A model generated the notes under the pieces. That model saw nothing but the letters and a program-made list of their open reading frames with translations. It ran no database searches and was not told the DNA's origin. 64,000 bases of DNA from Candidatus Fermentithermobacillaceae bacterium (GTDB lineage: Bacteria > Bacillota > Sulfobacillia > Fermentithermobacillales > Fermentithermobacillaceae), in contig DUSI01000026.1 of the NCBI GenBank assembly GCA_012842685.1, forward strand, positions 1 through 64,000, in the 5' to 3' direction. The translations under genes were made by a program, and so were the position numbers. Shown here one piece after another: positions 1 through 8,801 of this stretch. Position 1 is the first letter of the stretch. Every line of letters begins with the position of its first letter.

Positions 1-166
1 CCCCTCCATATAGAGGGTTTAGACATAAATGATCCAATTCCTTCCTGATCCTCGCCAAAACAACACGTGTCTGTCGCCTAAGTCCGCAAAACCTCGCAAG
101 TTCAACCCAGTTTTTCAGGACCAACTACCTAGAAGCCTACCGGGGCGCCCGGACCATGATGACCCT

Positions 167-185
167 GGCCTACTCTTAGTAGGCC
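167..185 (-). terminator. weak hairpin downstream of birA
   Basis: A perfect 7-bp inverted repeat (GGCCTAC / GTAGGCC) with a 5-nt loop lies about 40 bases past the birA stop, where the recycling operon would end. No clear T-run follows on the minus strand, so it is only a candidate terminator. The rest of 1-226 shows no gene I can support. Confidence 0.3.
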
Positions 186-226
186 GGTCCTGACGGCTGT
201 CTTGGCGGCTTACAGCCAGAGGCGTC

Positions 227-1282
227 TCAGGGCAAAGCAGACCGGTCGTCTACCGGACGCAAAGACAGGTCCCCGGCGGAGAAGGCTGCGAGCCCTTCGC
301 CGGGGATGTCGATGAGCGCCCGTCCTTCAGCGTCTACTCCCACGAATGTCCCGTAAACCCTGGAGTCGTCCCCTGCGGACCTGTTCTGAAGCACAACATC
401 TTCCCCGAGAAAAGCCCAAAGATCCTCAAGCTTGCGGGCCATGCCCGAAAGGCCCGTCTTCTCAAACCGGGAAAGGGCCGCTTCCAAATCGTTCAAGACG
501 GCCGCCGCAAGGGCGTTCCTGTCTACGGACTGGCCTTTGAGCAGGCGTATAGACGAAGCGGTCTGCCTTATTTCTTCCGGGAAATCCCCTTCAGTCTGGT
601 TAGCGTTTATCCCTATCCCGCAGATGACGTACGGAGTCCTGGCCCCGGATGGCTTTCTGTCATCGAGGTGGTGCTCGGGATCTCGCTCGGAGTAAAGCGC
701 TCCTCCCGGTACGACCGGCTCGCAGAGGATTCCGGAGATCTTCTTCCCGAAGGCCAGCACATCGTTGGGCCATTTGAGCTTCACAGGGAGGCCCGTGAGG
801 TCTCCCACGGCCGTGGCTACAGCGTAGCCCGCCACGATCGCGACGAGGGGGATGCGTTCCGGCCCGACCGCCGGGCGAACCACCGCTGACATAAAGATCC
901 CGCCCGGTCTGGATACCCACCGCCTGCCTAGGCGGCCCTTGCCGCCGGTCTGCCTCCCGGCGACGACCACGGTCCCCTCGAGCGAACCGGTATCAGGAGG
1001 ACCCACCGCGGCCCCAGGATCCCCGCCGGATCTGTCCTCACAACGGCTTCCGCCGGAAATCTGTTCAACGAGCCTCCGGGCATCATCGTTGGTCGAGCCG
1101 GTGACCTCTTTGTAGACTATCCTCCTGCCCAAGTAAGAAGTGGTAAGCAGGGCGCGAATACCTTCTGCCGAAAAGGGATCGCCGGGAGATTCCGCAATGC
1201 GCGACCGGGAGCCGTCCGGGGCTCCGGCCGCCTGCCCGTCAGGCTTTCCACCGCTTTCGCTTATCTTGATGTCTGAGACCAT
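227..1282 (-). CDS. birA: biotin--[acetyl-CoA carboxylase] ligase, no HTH domain
   Basis: This enzyme attaches biotin to the biotin carboxyl carrier protein through a biotinyl-AMP intermediate. The signature loop GKGRLGRRW, the KWPNDVL motif and the C-terminal SH3-like domain are visible. No N-terminal helix-turn-helix is present, so it should be a class I ligase without repressor function. The reading frame extends to a TTG at 1324 that overlaps the anmK stop, but the ATG at 1282 has a better ribosome site (AGGAAAG, 8 nt away) and is preferred. Gly/Ser/Asp-rich inserts sit before the GTVVVA strand and before the GIGINAN motif. It is the last gene of the wall-recycling run, with which it has no obvious functional tie. 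Confidence 0.9.
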   Translation of the reverse strand: MVSDIKISESGGKPDGQAAGAPDGSRSRIAESPGDPFSAEGIRALLTTSYLGRRIVYKEVTGSTNDDARRLVEQISGGSRCEDRSGGDPGAAVGPPDTGSLEGTVVVAGRQTGGKGRLGRRWVSRPGGIFMSAVVRPAVGPERIPLVAIVAGYAVATAVGDLTGLPVKLKWPNDVLAFGKKISGILCEPVVPGGALYSERDPEHHLDDRKPSGARTPYVICGIGINANQTEGDFPEEIRQTASSIRLLKGQSVDRNALAAAVLNDLEAALSRFEKTGLSGMARKLEDLWAFLGEDVVLQNRSAGDDSRVYGTFVGVDAEGRALIDIPGEGLAAFSAGDLSLRPVDDRSALP

Positions 1283-1320
1283 GACAGATTCTTTCCTAAC
1301 AGCTTCTCTTAGGTCCCGCT

Positions 1321-2544
1321 TCAAGGCAGCGCTAGCTTGCCCATGACCACCGCCTTCCCGGCGCCCGTCGCCGCCGGGAGGTTGTTGGCCTTGCCCGAAA
1401 GGAGCTCGTTCCCCAGGACCGCGAAGGCCAGGGCCTCTTTGGCCTGGTCTGGAATGCCGATATCTTCGTGGGTGAGCACTCTCAGCGGCTCGAGTTCCTC
1501 TCGCAGCCGCCTCATGAAATAGGGGTTGCGGGAACCGCCTCCGCCTACTATTACCTCATCCACGGATCCTCTTGGAAACACAAAATTCCGGTAAGCCCTC
1601 ACTATGCTCTGTACCGTGAGCTCAGAGGCCGTGGCCACGATGTCTTCCTTCACTGTGCAGCCCAGCTCATAGGCCCTTTGGATGAGGGATCTCGAGTACT
1701 GGATTCCGAAGAGCTCGCGCCCGGTAGACTTGGGCGGGGGCTTCCTGAAATATGGATGGCGGAGGAGTTCCTCCAAGAGCTCTCGGTGGACGCGCCCCGA
1801 TGAAGCAAGCCTGCCGTCCCGGTCCATGGGCTCCTGTATGAGGAGGGATACCACCCCGTCCACGACCATGTTCCCGGGTCCGGTGTCAAAGGCGATAACC
1901 GACTCTGGAGACGCGTCCGGTGGGAGGTAGGTCAGGTTCCCGATGCCGCCTATGTTCTGCACGATCCTCCCCAGGGTGGGGTGGGTGATGACCAGGTAGT
2001 CCACGTAAGGTACGAGAGGCGCCCCCTGGCCGCCCTGGGCCATATCTGCCGGGCGAAAATCGCCGATGGTGAGGATCCCCGTCCTCTGGGCGATCACCGA
2101 TATGTCGCCCACCTGGAGCGTGGCGCGGTTCCTGATAACCGGATGATCGGGTTCCGGGAAATGGACGAGGGTCTGACCGTGGGAACATATGGCGTCGACG
2201 TCGGAGGGCCCGAGGCCCGCTTCTTCAATGCACCTGAGGGCGCACCCGGCGAATATCTCGCCTACCAAGAAGTTGAGCCTCGCGACCTCTTCGCAGGATA
2301 GGAGCCGCAGGTCGCCGAGGAGCAGCTTTCGTATTTCCGGGGGATATTCCACCGAGGTGAGGTGGAGGAATTCTACCCGGGTACCTTTCCCAGAGCCGTG
2401 AACTCTGCAGAGGACCGCGTCCACGCCGTCTGCCGATGTGCCTGACATGAGGCCTACGAGGAGGCGGGGCTCAGTCTTGCCCGCGACCTCAAGCAGCCTT
2501 TCCATCCCCATCGCCGTGTTTCCGTCCATAGCTGTTCCAAACAT
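1321..2544 (-). CDS. anmK: anhydro-N-acetylmuramic acid kinase
   Basis: AnmK opens the 1,6-anhydro ring of anhydro-MurNAc and phosphorylates it to MurNAc-6-phosphate, the substrate of MurQ. The diagnostic MSGTSADGVDA motif (residues 33-43), the stretch ending GGQGAPLVPYVD, NIGGIGNLTYL and the phosphate-binding FDTGPGN are all present. The length of 407 aa is slightly above the usual ~370-390. It starts 33 bases after nagZ and its TGA overlaps the upstream TTG of birA, so translation is probably coupled. Several ATGs (residues 1, 6, 12, 14) could be the start. Anhydro-MurNAc comes from lytic transglycosylases, so the operon handles both hydrolase-derived and transglycosylase-derived sugars. 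Confidence 0.95.
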   Translation of the reverse strand: MFGTAMDGNTAMGMERLLEVAGKTEPRLLVGLMSGTSADGVDAVLCRVHGSGKGTRVEFLHLTSVEYPPEIRKLLLGDLRLLSCEEVARLNFLVGEIFAGCALRCIEEAGLGPSDVDAICSHGQTLVHFPEPDHPVIRNRATLQVGDISVIAQRTGILTIGDFRPADMAQGGQGAPLVPYVDYLVITHPTLGRIVQNIGGIGNLTYLPPDASPESVIAFDTGPGNMVVDGVVSLLIQEPMDRDGRLASSGRVHRELLEELLRHPYFRKPPPKSTGRELFGIQYSRSLIQRAYELGCTVKEDIVATASELTVQSIVRAYRNFVFPRGSVDEVIVGGGGSRNPYFMRRLREELEPLRVLTHEDIGIPDQAKEALAFAVLGNELLSGKANNLPAATGAGKAVVMGKLALP

Positions 2545-2577
2545 GGCCGCTTGCTGCCTCCGTGCCGTCTTGCGACG

Positions 2578-4197
2578 CTAGAGTATAACGGGGAGCTTGC
2601 CCTGGGCTTCGTACCTGCCGGTCAGGATGGCGGCGAGGGCCCGCAGGGCTTCGCGCCGGTGGCTGTAGGTGCACAGGAATGTCCTGGCCTCCCGGAAGAC
2701 GCGGACGTCGTAAGGGTCTCCGGTGGCCACCAGTACCGCGTCTGGCCTCTTCTGGAGGACGGACCTCACAAACGACGCCTGCTCCTCGTTCTTCCACGCG
2801 CTCCTGGTGAGTACTATGACCGCGTCTGCCCTAGCGGGGTCCATCTCGGCCAGGGCATCTCCAGAGACTCCGCCCCGTGCCTTCTCGCCGGGCTCGCTTC
2901 CGTACTCCTCTACCATCAAGGCAGGTCCGGAAGACCCGTATACCACCCGTGCAACCTGCATGCCCGTGCCCTTTAGGGCTTCCGCCAGTTCCGTCTCTTC
3001 ATACGGCGAGGCGATGACGACGCGGGATCCGGGATCCTTGCGGAGCGGCAACCCTTCGCCCTTGAGCACGGTTACCGACCTCAGGTGGGCTTCTGCCGAC
3101 AGCTCCCGGAGCTCCTCGGTATCGGCCTCTTCGGGGGGTAGGGGGTTCGGGATCCTCAGGGCCTTCTTGAGCGTCAGCACGCGCCAGACGGCTTCGTCCA
3201 GCCGGGATAGAGGTATCTCGCCGCTTCTTACAGCCTCGACTATCAGGCGATAGGCTTCTCGCTGCAGCTCGCGGGTATGGGATATGAGAACCATGTCGGC
3301 CCCGGCCTTGAGGGCCATGACCGCCCCCCTGGCAGTCCCGAAGTAATTGGATATCGCGTTCATCTCCATGCAGTCGGTCATAATGAGGCCCTGGAAGCCC
3401 AGGTCTCGCCGGAGGAGCCTCTGCAAAACGGGCGCAGACAGAGTCGCCGGAAGATCCGGGTCGACCGCCTTGAAGACGATGTGGGCCGTCATTATGGCCG
3501 GGAGGCCCTTCATGATGGCTGCCCTAAAGGGCCTGAGTTCCACCTGGGCCAGGCGCTCCAAGGGATGGGGGAGCACCGGAAGGTCCAGGTGGGAGTCGAC
3601 CGATGTGTTCCCGTGGCCGGGGAAGTGCTTGCCCACAGGGGCTATCCCCGAAGACAAGAATCCCTGCACCGACGCTGCCCCGAGGGTTTCGACGAGGGCC
3701 GGGTCGCTGCCGAAGGACCGGACGCCGATGACCGGGTTGTCGGGGTTATCGTTAACGTCCAGGACCGGCGCCAGGTCCATGTTGATGCCTGCCGCCCTCA
3801 TCTGGGTCCCGACGGCCCTGGCCGTCTTGTACGCCAACTCCGCGTCGCCGGTCGCCCCCAAGGCCATCGCTCCCGGCATGAGCGGGAGACCTTTATCCAG
3901 CCGGACCACCGGGCCACCTTCCTGGTCGACCGAGATGAGCAGGGGTAGGTTTCCTGCGGCTTCCGCCATATCCTGGAGAGCAGAGGAGAGCGCGGCGGTT
4001 TCCGAGACAGTCCCCGTGTTCCTGGCGAAGTAGATGATGCCGCCTACTTTGAGGTCGCAGACGGCTTCTTTCGCCCCTTCCGGGTCTTTCCCCGGAAATC
4101 CCACCATCAGGACTTGTCCTACCTTGTCTTCCAGAGAGAGAGCCTTTACATCCGGCCACTCAAACGCCTGTCCTTCCGACCATTTGGCCATTGCCAT
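2578..4197 (-). CDS. nagZ: beta-N-acetylglucosaminidase NagZ (GH3)
   Basis: This glycoside hydrolase family 3 enzyme releases GlcNAc from muropeptides or GlcNAc-MurNAc. The family signature KHFPGHGNT lies at residues 190-198 with the acid/base His of DSHLDLP at 203, and the nucleophile is Asp275 in MTDCMEM. At 539 aa it has the extra C-terminal domain seen in Bacillus NagZ (YbbD) but not in the ~340-aa E. coli enzyme. No signal peptide is visible, so it may act in the cytoplasm, unlike the secreted Bacillus enzyme. The frame is open far upstream, but the ATG at 4197 fits the family start and follows the murQ-amiE stop by about 95 bases. Confidence 0.93.
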   Translation of the reverse strand: MAMAKWSEGQAFEWPDVKALSLEDKVGQVLMVGFPGKDPEGAKEAVCDLKVGGIIYFARNTGTVSETAALSSALQDMAEAAGNLPLLISVDQEGGPVVRLDKGLPLMPGAMALGATGDAELAYKTARAVGTQMRAAGINMDLAPVLDVNDNPDNPVIGVRSFGSDPALVETLGAASVQGFLSSGIAPVGKHFPGHGNTSVDSHLDLPVLPHPLERLAQVELRPFRAAIMKGLPAIMTAHIVFKAVDPDLPATLSAPVLQRLLRRDLGFQGLIMTDCMEMNAISNYFGTARGAVMALKAGADMVLISHTRELQREAYRLIVEAVRSGEIPLSRLDEAVWRVLTLKKALRIPNPLPPEEADTEELRELSAEAHLRSVTVLKGEGLPLRKDPGSRVVIASPYEETELAEALKGTGMQVARVVYGSSGPALMVEEYGSEPGEKARGGVSGDALAEMDPARADAVIVLTRSAWKNEEQASFVRSVLQKRPDAVLVATGDPYDVRVFREARTFLCTYSHRREALRALAAILTGRYEAQGKLPVIL

Positions 4198-4292
4198 CGC
4201 CTGCCTTTCGCCTGATTGGTCGTGGGCTTTTCCCGGCCGCGGATGGATGTACATCCGGGCCGGGCTTACATCGTCCCTTCTTATGCCTTCGC

Positions 4293-6467
4293 CTACTTCC
4301 TTACCGCCGCCGCGACCGCGTTGGCGAACTGCGCCCTCAGGCGTATGTGGGCGTTCCCATCGCGCCCCGCATGCACGCGGTTGGTGAGCAGGATGGCCGC
4401 CGTGTCCGTCTCCGGGTCGCACCAGAGGCTGGTCCCCGTGAAACCCGTGTGCCCGTAGGCCCGGTCCGACATGAGGTCGCCGCCCGAGGAGTACGTCCTC
4501 GATCTCAGCTGCCACCCGAGGCCGCGCCTTTCTCCCGCCGAAGTCTCTTCTCGCGTGGCCGCCTTGACGGTGGCCTCGCAGAGGATCCTTACTCCCCCGA
4601 ACTCGCCGCCGCCCAGCCACATCAGGGCGTACCTGGCCATGTCGTAGACGGTGCCGAAAAGGCCCGCGTGTCCGGATACGCCGCCCAAAGCGTGGGCGTT
4701 CTCGTCGTGGACCTCGCCCCACATGACCCGGCCCAGGTCGGGCCTGTATTCCGTTGCGGCGATCCTGTACTTCAGGGCCGGATCCGGCCTGAAGCACGCG
4801 TCCTTCATACCCAGCGGGATGAACACTTCCCGGGCCGCGAACTCGTCGAGGGTCGATCCTGTTATCCGCCGCACGAGTTCTGTCAGCATTATGAAGCCCA
4901 GATCGCTGTAGACCACCTTTTCGCCGGGCACCTGGTCTTCCGTGAGAACCAAGGAGCAGATGGCGTCTATGATCTCGCGCCCCATGAGCCCCTGCTCATA
5001 GAACTTTATGTGCGCCGGGAGGCCGGACGTATGCGTGAGGATCTGGCGGATGGTTATGGGTTCTTTCCCGCCCTGTCCGAACTCGGGGATGAACAGGGCA
5101 AGGGGATCGTCCAGGCGGAATTCGCCCCGTTCAAGGAGCCTCAGGACCGCCGGAAGAGCCGCGGTCACCTTCGTAAGCGAAGCCATATCGAAAATGGTAT
5201 TGGGAGTCGCCGGTATACGCTCCGGCGTCCGCACGGCCCAGCCGAAGGCGCGGGGGTGGAGCATGATCCCCTTGTGGACGATGGCCGCCACCGCCCCGGG
5301 GATGGGTCCTTCGCCGTCACCGACGGCCCTGGCCACTACCTGGAAGGCGCGCTCCACCTGGACCGGATCCAGGCCTGCATCTAAGGCTTCGCCCACGGGG
5401 AGGTCGGGTATCCGGGCGGTTAGGCCGGCTGCAGGCGGCATGCCCCACGGGACTCCAGGGGCTCCGGTTGAAGCAGACAGGCTCTCTCCAGCTTGGGCCG
5501 GGCCCTCGCCTTCCCGGGCCGCCTTTTCTGCCGGGGCGGGGGAGATGAGAGTCCCGTCTCCGTACCGCTCCTTAGCCACTAGGACCGCTTTCCGGATGGC
5601 CCCTCCGCATTCCTTGAGCACCGACGCCGCCTGCTCCGCCGTGGCTCCCGAGGCGAGGGAGATGAGAGCTACGGCGATATCACCTTGGGCTTCGGAGAAA
5701 GCCCTTTCTACGTCTTCCACGGGCCTCCCGGTGGCCTCGGTGAGGATGCGGAGCGCCCTGCCCGCCAGCTTTGTGTTCCTCGGCGACGTGCCGGCCATGA
5801 GGTTGGAGTAGGTGCGGCCGGCTATGATCATGGCGGCCGTGGATATGGTGTTGAGCACAAGTTTCTGAGCAGTGCCGTTTTTCATCCTGGTGGAACCGGC
5901 GACCACTTCGGGACCGACCTGCGGGGCGATGACCAGGTCCGCCTCTTTCGCCACCGGTCCGGACGTATCGCCGACGATGGCTACGGTCCTTGCCTTCTGG
6001 TTCCGTGCCTCAGCCAATGCTCCTGCCACGAAAGGCGTCCGTCCTGAAGAGGCGATCCCCACCACCATGTCGGATGGGCCCACTTTCCTTTCGCGGATCT
6101 CCCGGGCACCGTCTTCCTGGTCGTCCTCGGAGCCTTCCGACGCCTTGTACATGGCTTTCTCTCCTCCGGGCATGATGGCTATCACGTTCCTCCCGAGGGA
6201 GCCGTACGTGGGTTCCAGTTCCGCCGCGTCCAGCACGCCTATCCTGCCGCTGGTGCCTGCGCCCACGTAGAACACCCGGCCCCCAAGGAGGATGGTTTCG
6301 GCCATCCATTCGGCCGCCTTGGCTATCTTGGGGACTTCGGCCGCCACCGCGGGGGCAACCCTGTGGTCCTCAGCGTTTATGACCGATACGATTCTCTCGG
6401 CAGGCCAGGTGTCTATGTCTTTGGTGACAGGGTTTATCCGTTCGGTCTTGGGGATCTGTTTGGTCAT
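4293..6467 (-). CDS. murQ: MurQ etherase fused to an AmiE-like serine hydrolase
   Basis: Residues 1-305 are N-acetylmuramic acid 6-phosphate etherase, which splits MurNAc-6-P into GlcNAc-6-P and D-lactate. The SIS motif GAGTSGR is at 69-75 and the catalytic pair Glu83 and Glu114 fall at the E. coli positions. Residues 306-360 are a Pro/Ala/Gly-rich linker. Residues 361-724 are a class C beta-lactamase-fold hydrolase with Ser430-x-x-Lys433, Tyr520-Ser-Asp and HTG at 673-675. In Bacillus subtilis the separate gene amiE (ybbE) beside nagZ encodes a protein of this fold that cleaves the MurNAc-L-Ala amide. By fold and context the C-terminal half is probably that amidase, joined here to the etherase. 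The ATG has a GGGAAGGAC ribosome site. I see no frameshift or stop at the junction. Confidence 0.92.
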   Translation of the reverse strand: MTKQIPKTERINPVTKDIDTWPAERIVSVINAEDHRVAPAVAAEVPKIAKAAEWMAETILLGGRVFYVGAGTSGRIGVLDAAELEPTYGSLGRNVIAIMPGGEKAMYKASEGSEDDQEDGAREIRERKVGPSDMVVGIASSGRTPFVAGALAEARNQKARTVAIVGDTSGPVAKEADLVIAPQVGPEVVAGSTRMKNGTAQKLVLNTISTAAMIIAGRTYSNLMAGTSPRNTKLAGRALRILTEATGRPVEDVERAFSEAQGDIAVALISLASGATAEQAASVLKECGGAIRKAVLVAKERYGDGTLISPAPAEKAAREGEGPAQAGESLSASTGAPGVPWGMPPAAGLTARIPDLPVGEALDAGLDPVQVERAFQVVARAVGDGEGPIPGAVAAIVHKGIMLHPRAFGWAVRTPERIPATPNTIFDMASLTKVTAALPAVLRLLERGEFRLDDPLALFIPEFGQGGKEPITIRQILTHTSGLPAHIKFYEQGLMGREIIDAICSLVLTEDQVPGEKVVYSDLGFIMLTELVRRITGSTLDEFAAREVFIPLGMKDACFRPDPALKYRIAATEYRPDLGRVMWGEVHDENAHALGGVSGHAGLFGTVYDMARYALMWLGGGEFGGVRILCEATVKAATREETSAGERRGLGWQLRSRTYSSGGDLMSDRAYGHTGFTGTSLWCDPETDTAAILLTNRVHAGRDGNAHIRLRAQFANAVAAAVRK

Positions 6468-6548
6468 GTCCTTCCCGTCCTTCTCGTCCTTTTCGATCTC
6501 TTAAGGATTTGGCACCGGTCCTAAGTCTTTCTTGCGTCCCCCCGGACG

Positions 6549-7541
6549 CTATCGAGCGGGCTCCCGGGGGTTCCCAGCGAAATGCGCCTTTGCCAAGATC
6601 GCCGCTCCATGGGAAGCCGGAGTCGTGGAGTGGAAGAGCCTGGCTCCGGGCATGGCTTTCTTGAGTGCTTCCTCCAGGGCCGTAAGGTAGGACTTGCTCC
6701 TGAAACACCCGCCTCGGGCCCCCACGCCAGGTGCCTTGAAGTCCAGGCTCCTTGCTACGGCGCAGATGAGCTCCACGAGCATCCCCGCTTCGGCCCTCAG
6801 GATCTCCAGGGCTCCCTCCTCCGAGCGCTCGTCCGCCGCCCTGAATACCACCTGGGAGAGGGCCGCGATGGCGGTCCTGTCCATGGCCAGGGTGATGTGT
6901 ATGAGGTCCCGGGGCTTGGAGGCGCCTGCCGCGGCGAGGAGCTCCTCCACGAGGGGAGTGGGAGCTTCTCTTCCGTCAAACGCCCGCATCACCTTCCTGA
7001 GACCCCTGAGGGCGATGCTGTAGGCGCTTCCCTCGTCGCCGAGGAGGGCTCCGTACCCTCCTGCCGATACATACCTGCCGCTTCTTACGCCCAGGCAGTT
7101 GGAGCCTGTCCCGGCTATGACGACTATCCCGTCTCCTTCGCCGTGGGCGGCCGCCAAGGCCGAGTGGGTATCTTCGACCACGGTGAACGGACAGCTGCCG
7201 AAGAATGAGGACACCGCTTGGCGTATCCGCCTCGGGTTGTCGTCCCCGGCGCCTGCCAGGGCAAGGCAGGCCCCGGCGATATCGGTGAGCGTCGCGCCGC
7301 TCATCTTCAGGCTTTCGCTTACCGCCGTCCGTATGGAATCCCTCAGGACGGACTCGGAGACGTAGTTTATGTTGGCCGGGCCTCCCCGGCCCGTGCCGAG
7401 GATGTTCCCTGCGCCGTCCATCACGCACGCTTCAGTGCTGGTCCCGCCGCCGTCGACGCCCAGGAAGAGGCGGGGTTTTTCTTCGTCCGAAAGGGAGGGC
7501 CCCTCACCGGTACAGGAGGTAGGCTTTTCGCTGTCGCTCAA
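6549..7541 (-). CDS. BadF/BadG-type N-acetylmuramate/N-acetylglucosamine kinase
   Basis: This is an ATP-dependent sugar kinase of the BadF/BadG/BcrA/BcrD ASKHA family, with the first phosphate loop FLGVDGGGTSTE near the N terminus and a second at VIAGTGSN. Clostridial MurK of this family phosphorylates both MurNAc and GlcNAc, which fits a position between namZ and murQ; eukaryote-type GlcNAc kinase is the alternative. The best start is the TTG at 7541, which has a perfect AGGAGG 9 nt upstream and gives about 330 aa. The frame could run to an ATG at 7580, but that has no ribosome site. It overlaps the namZ end by 38 bases, so coupling is likely. Confidence 0.85.
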   Translation of the reverse strand: MSDSEKPTSCTGEGPSLSDEEKPRLFLGVDGGGTSTEACVMDGAGNILGTGRGGPANINYVSESVLRDSIRTAVSESLKMSGATLTDIAGACLALAGAGDDNPRRIRQAVSSFFGSCPFTVVEDTHSALAAAHGEGDGIVVIAGTGSNCLGVRSGRYVSAGGYGALLGDEGSAYSIALRGLRKVMRAFDGREAPTPLVEELLAAAGASKPRDLIHITLAMDRTAIAALSQVVFRAADERSEEGALEILRAEAGMLVELICAVARSLDFKAPGVGARGGCFRSKSYLTALEEALKKAMPGARLFHSTTPASHGAAILAKAHFAGNPREPAR

Positions 7542-8727
7542 ACTGAGACGCCTCCTCGCGCCATTTTTCGATGAGTCCATCGGGTGAATCCTGGGTCATC
7601 AGGGCTTCCTTGAGTTCAGATCCGCCCGCCAAGAGGTCTATGTAGTCTTTCCGTCCGCTCCCGCCTGCCGAAGCTTCGTCCGGTTCCGCGTGCACGGAGC
7701 GCTGCTCGCCGGTCACATCTTGTCCCCCTTCGGGGAAATGCTCCCTGAGGGCGAAGCCGGGGAAGAGGTCGCGCACGGTGAAAAGGAGCCTTATACCCAA
7801 CTCAACAGGGCGCACGGCCCTCTTGTCCACGACGTGAAACTGGACGCCGCCGCACGGCTTGCCCACGTGCTTCCAGTGCCACGGGGTGAAATACGTGGGA
7901 CGGATGAGGACTCCGGGAAGGCCCGCCTTCCCGAGGGCTTCAGTCAGCGGGTAAGGGTCTATGTAGGGAGCCCCCACGACCTCGAAGGGGCTGGAAGTCC
8001 CGCGGCCTTCCGATAAGTTCGTCCCTTCCAGGAGGCAAGTGCCGGGATAGAGGAGAGCCATGTCGAGGGTGGACGCCGCGGGCGAAGGCGGCACCCACGG
8101 GCCTATCCCGGTATCGTCGTAAAACATATCCCGCCGCCATCCTTCTGCCTTCACGACTTGAGGCTCGGGGAGCCCCAGCCTGTCTGCCTCCATAAGGGCG
8201 ATTTCCCCGATGGTCATGCCGTGCCTTATGGCGACCGGGGCGTAGCACACGAAGGATAAGTCTTGAGGGGACGGGACGTTTCCTTCCACCGCCGCTCCGC
8301 CTATGGGGTTCGGGCGGTCGAGCACAACGAAGGGGATGCCGGCATCGGCCGCAGCTTCCATCGCCCTGAGCATCGTCGAAGGATACGTGTAGTAGCGCGC
8401 GCCGATATCCTGGATGTCGAACATGAGGACATCGAGCCTCTCGAGGACTTCTGCCGGAGGGACTCTGCTTTCCCCGTAGAGGCTGTAAACCGGTATCCCG
8501 GTCCTCGGTTCGACTTCGTCCCCTACCTTGGCGCCCTCGGCGGCGCTCCCCCTGATACCGTGCTCGGGAGAGAAGAGGGCCCCTATCCGGTAACCCTCTT
8601 GGAGCATGACTTCGTAGTTCTGGGTGAGATCCCGAGTAAGGCCTGTGTGGTTGGTTATCAGGCCGATCGCTTTCTCTTTGTAGAGACCTTCCTCAAGCAT
8701 TATCTCGAGGCCGGTCCTTAGCCTCAT
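7504..8727 (-). CDS. namZ: exo-beta-N-acetylmuramidase NamZ (DUF1343)
   Basis: NamZ (Bacillus YbbC) removes terminal MurNAc from the non-reducing end of peptidoglycan fragments. Family motifs are clear: NHTG, LFSPEHGIRG, FDIQDIGARYYTY, VLDRPNPIGG and EGTNLSEGRGT. The chosen ATG follows a GGGGAGGTG ribosome site; an upstream in-frame ATG at 8754 lacks one. A hydrophilic insert of about 30 residues (Glu/Gly/Ser-rich, around residues 350-380) lies near the C terminus. No signal peptide is visible, so it is either cytoplasmic, acting on imported disaccharide, or exported by an unseen route. Its ribosome site is buried in a perfect 10-bp hairpin (8735-8778). Confidence 0.92.
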   Translation of the reverse strand: MRLRTGLEIMLEEGLYKEKAIGLITNHTGLTRDLTQNYEVMLQEGYRIGALFSPEHGIRGSAAEGAKVGDEVEPRTGIPVYSLYGESRVPPAEVLERLDVLMFDIQDIGARYYTYPSTMLRAMEAAADAGIPFVVLDRPNPIGGAAVEGNVPSPQDLSFVCYAPVAIRHGMTIGEIALMEADRLGLPEPQVVKAEGWRRDMFYDDTGIGPWVPPSPAASTLDMALLYPGTCLLEGTNLSEGRGTSSPFEVVGAPYIDPYPLTEALGKAGLPGVLIRPTYFTPWHWKHVGKPCGGVQFHVVDKRAVRPVELGIRLLFTVRDLFPGFALREHFPEGGQDVTGEQRSVHAEPDEASAGGSGRKDYIDLLAGGSELKEALMTQDSPDGLIEKWREEASQFERQRKAYLLYR

Positions 8728-8734
8728 GAAACAC

Positions 8735-8778
8735 ACCTCCCCGGTCCACTCCAAGCGTGATTCTGTGTCCGGGGAGGT
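8735..8778 (-). promoter_or_regulatory. hairpin sequestering the namZ ribosome site
   Basis: On the minus strand ACCTCCCCGG (8769-8778) is exactly complementary to CCGGGGAGGT (8735-8744), with a 24-nt loop. The second arm contains the namZ Shine-Dalgarno sequence. A folded leader would block initiation, so namZ translation may depend on the stem opening. No T-run follows, which argues against a terminator. Confidence 0.5.
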
Positions 8779-8801
8779 TGTTCCTCTGTTTGACTTTACC
8801 T

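Noticed and set aside
4198-4797. 200-residue N-terminal extension of NagZ
   Set aside because: It is Arg/Gly-rich antiparallel shadow of murQ-amiE; the GH3 N terminus starts at the ATG at 4197.
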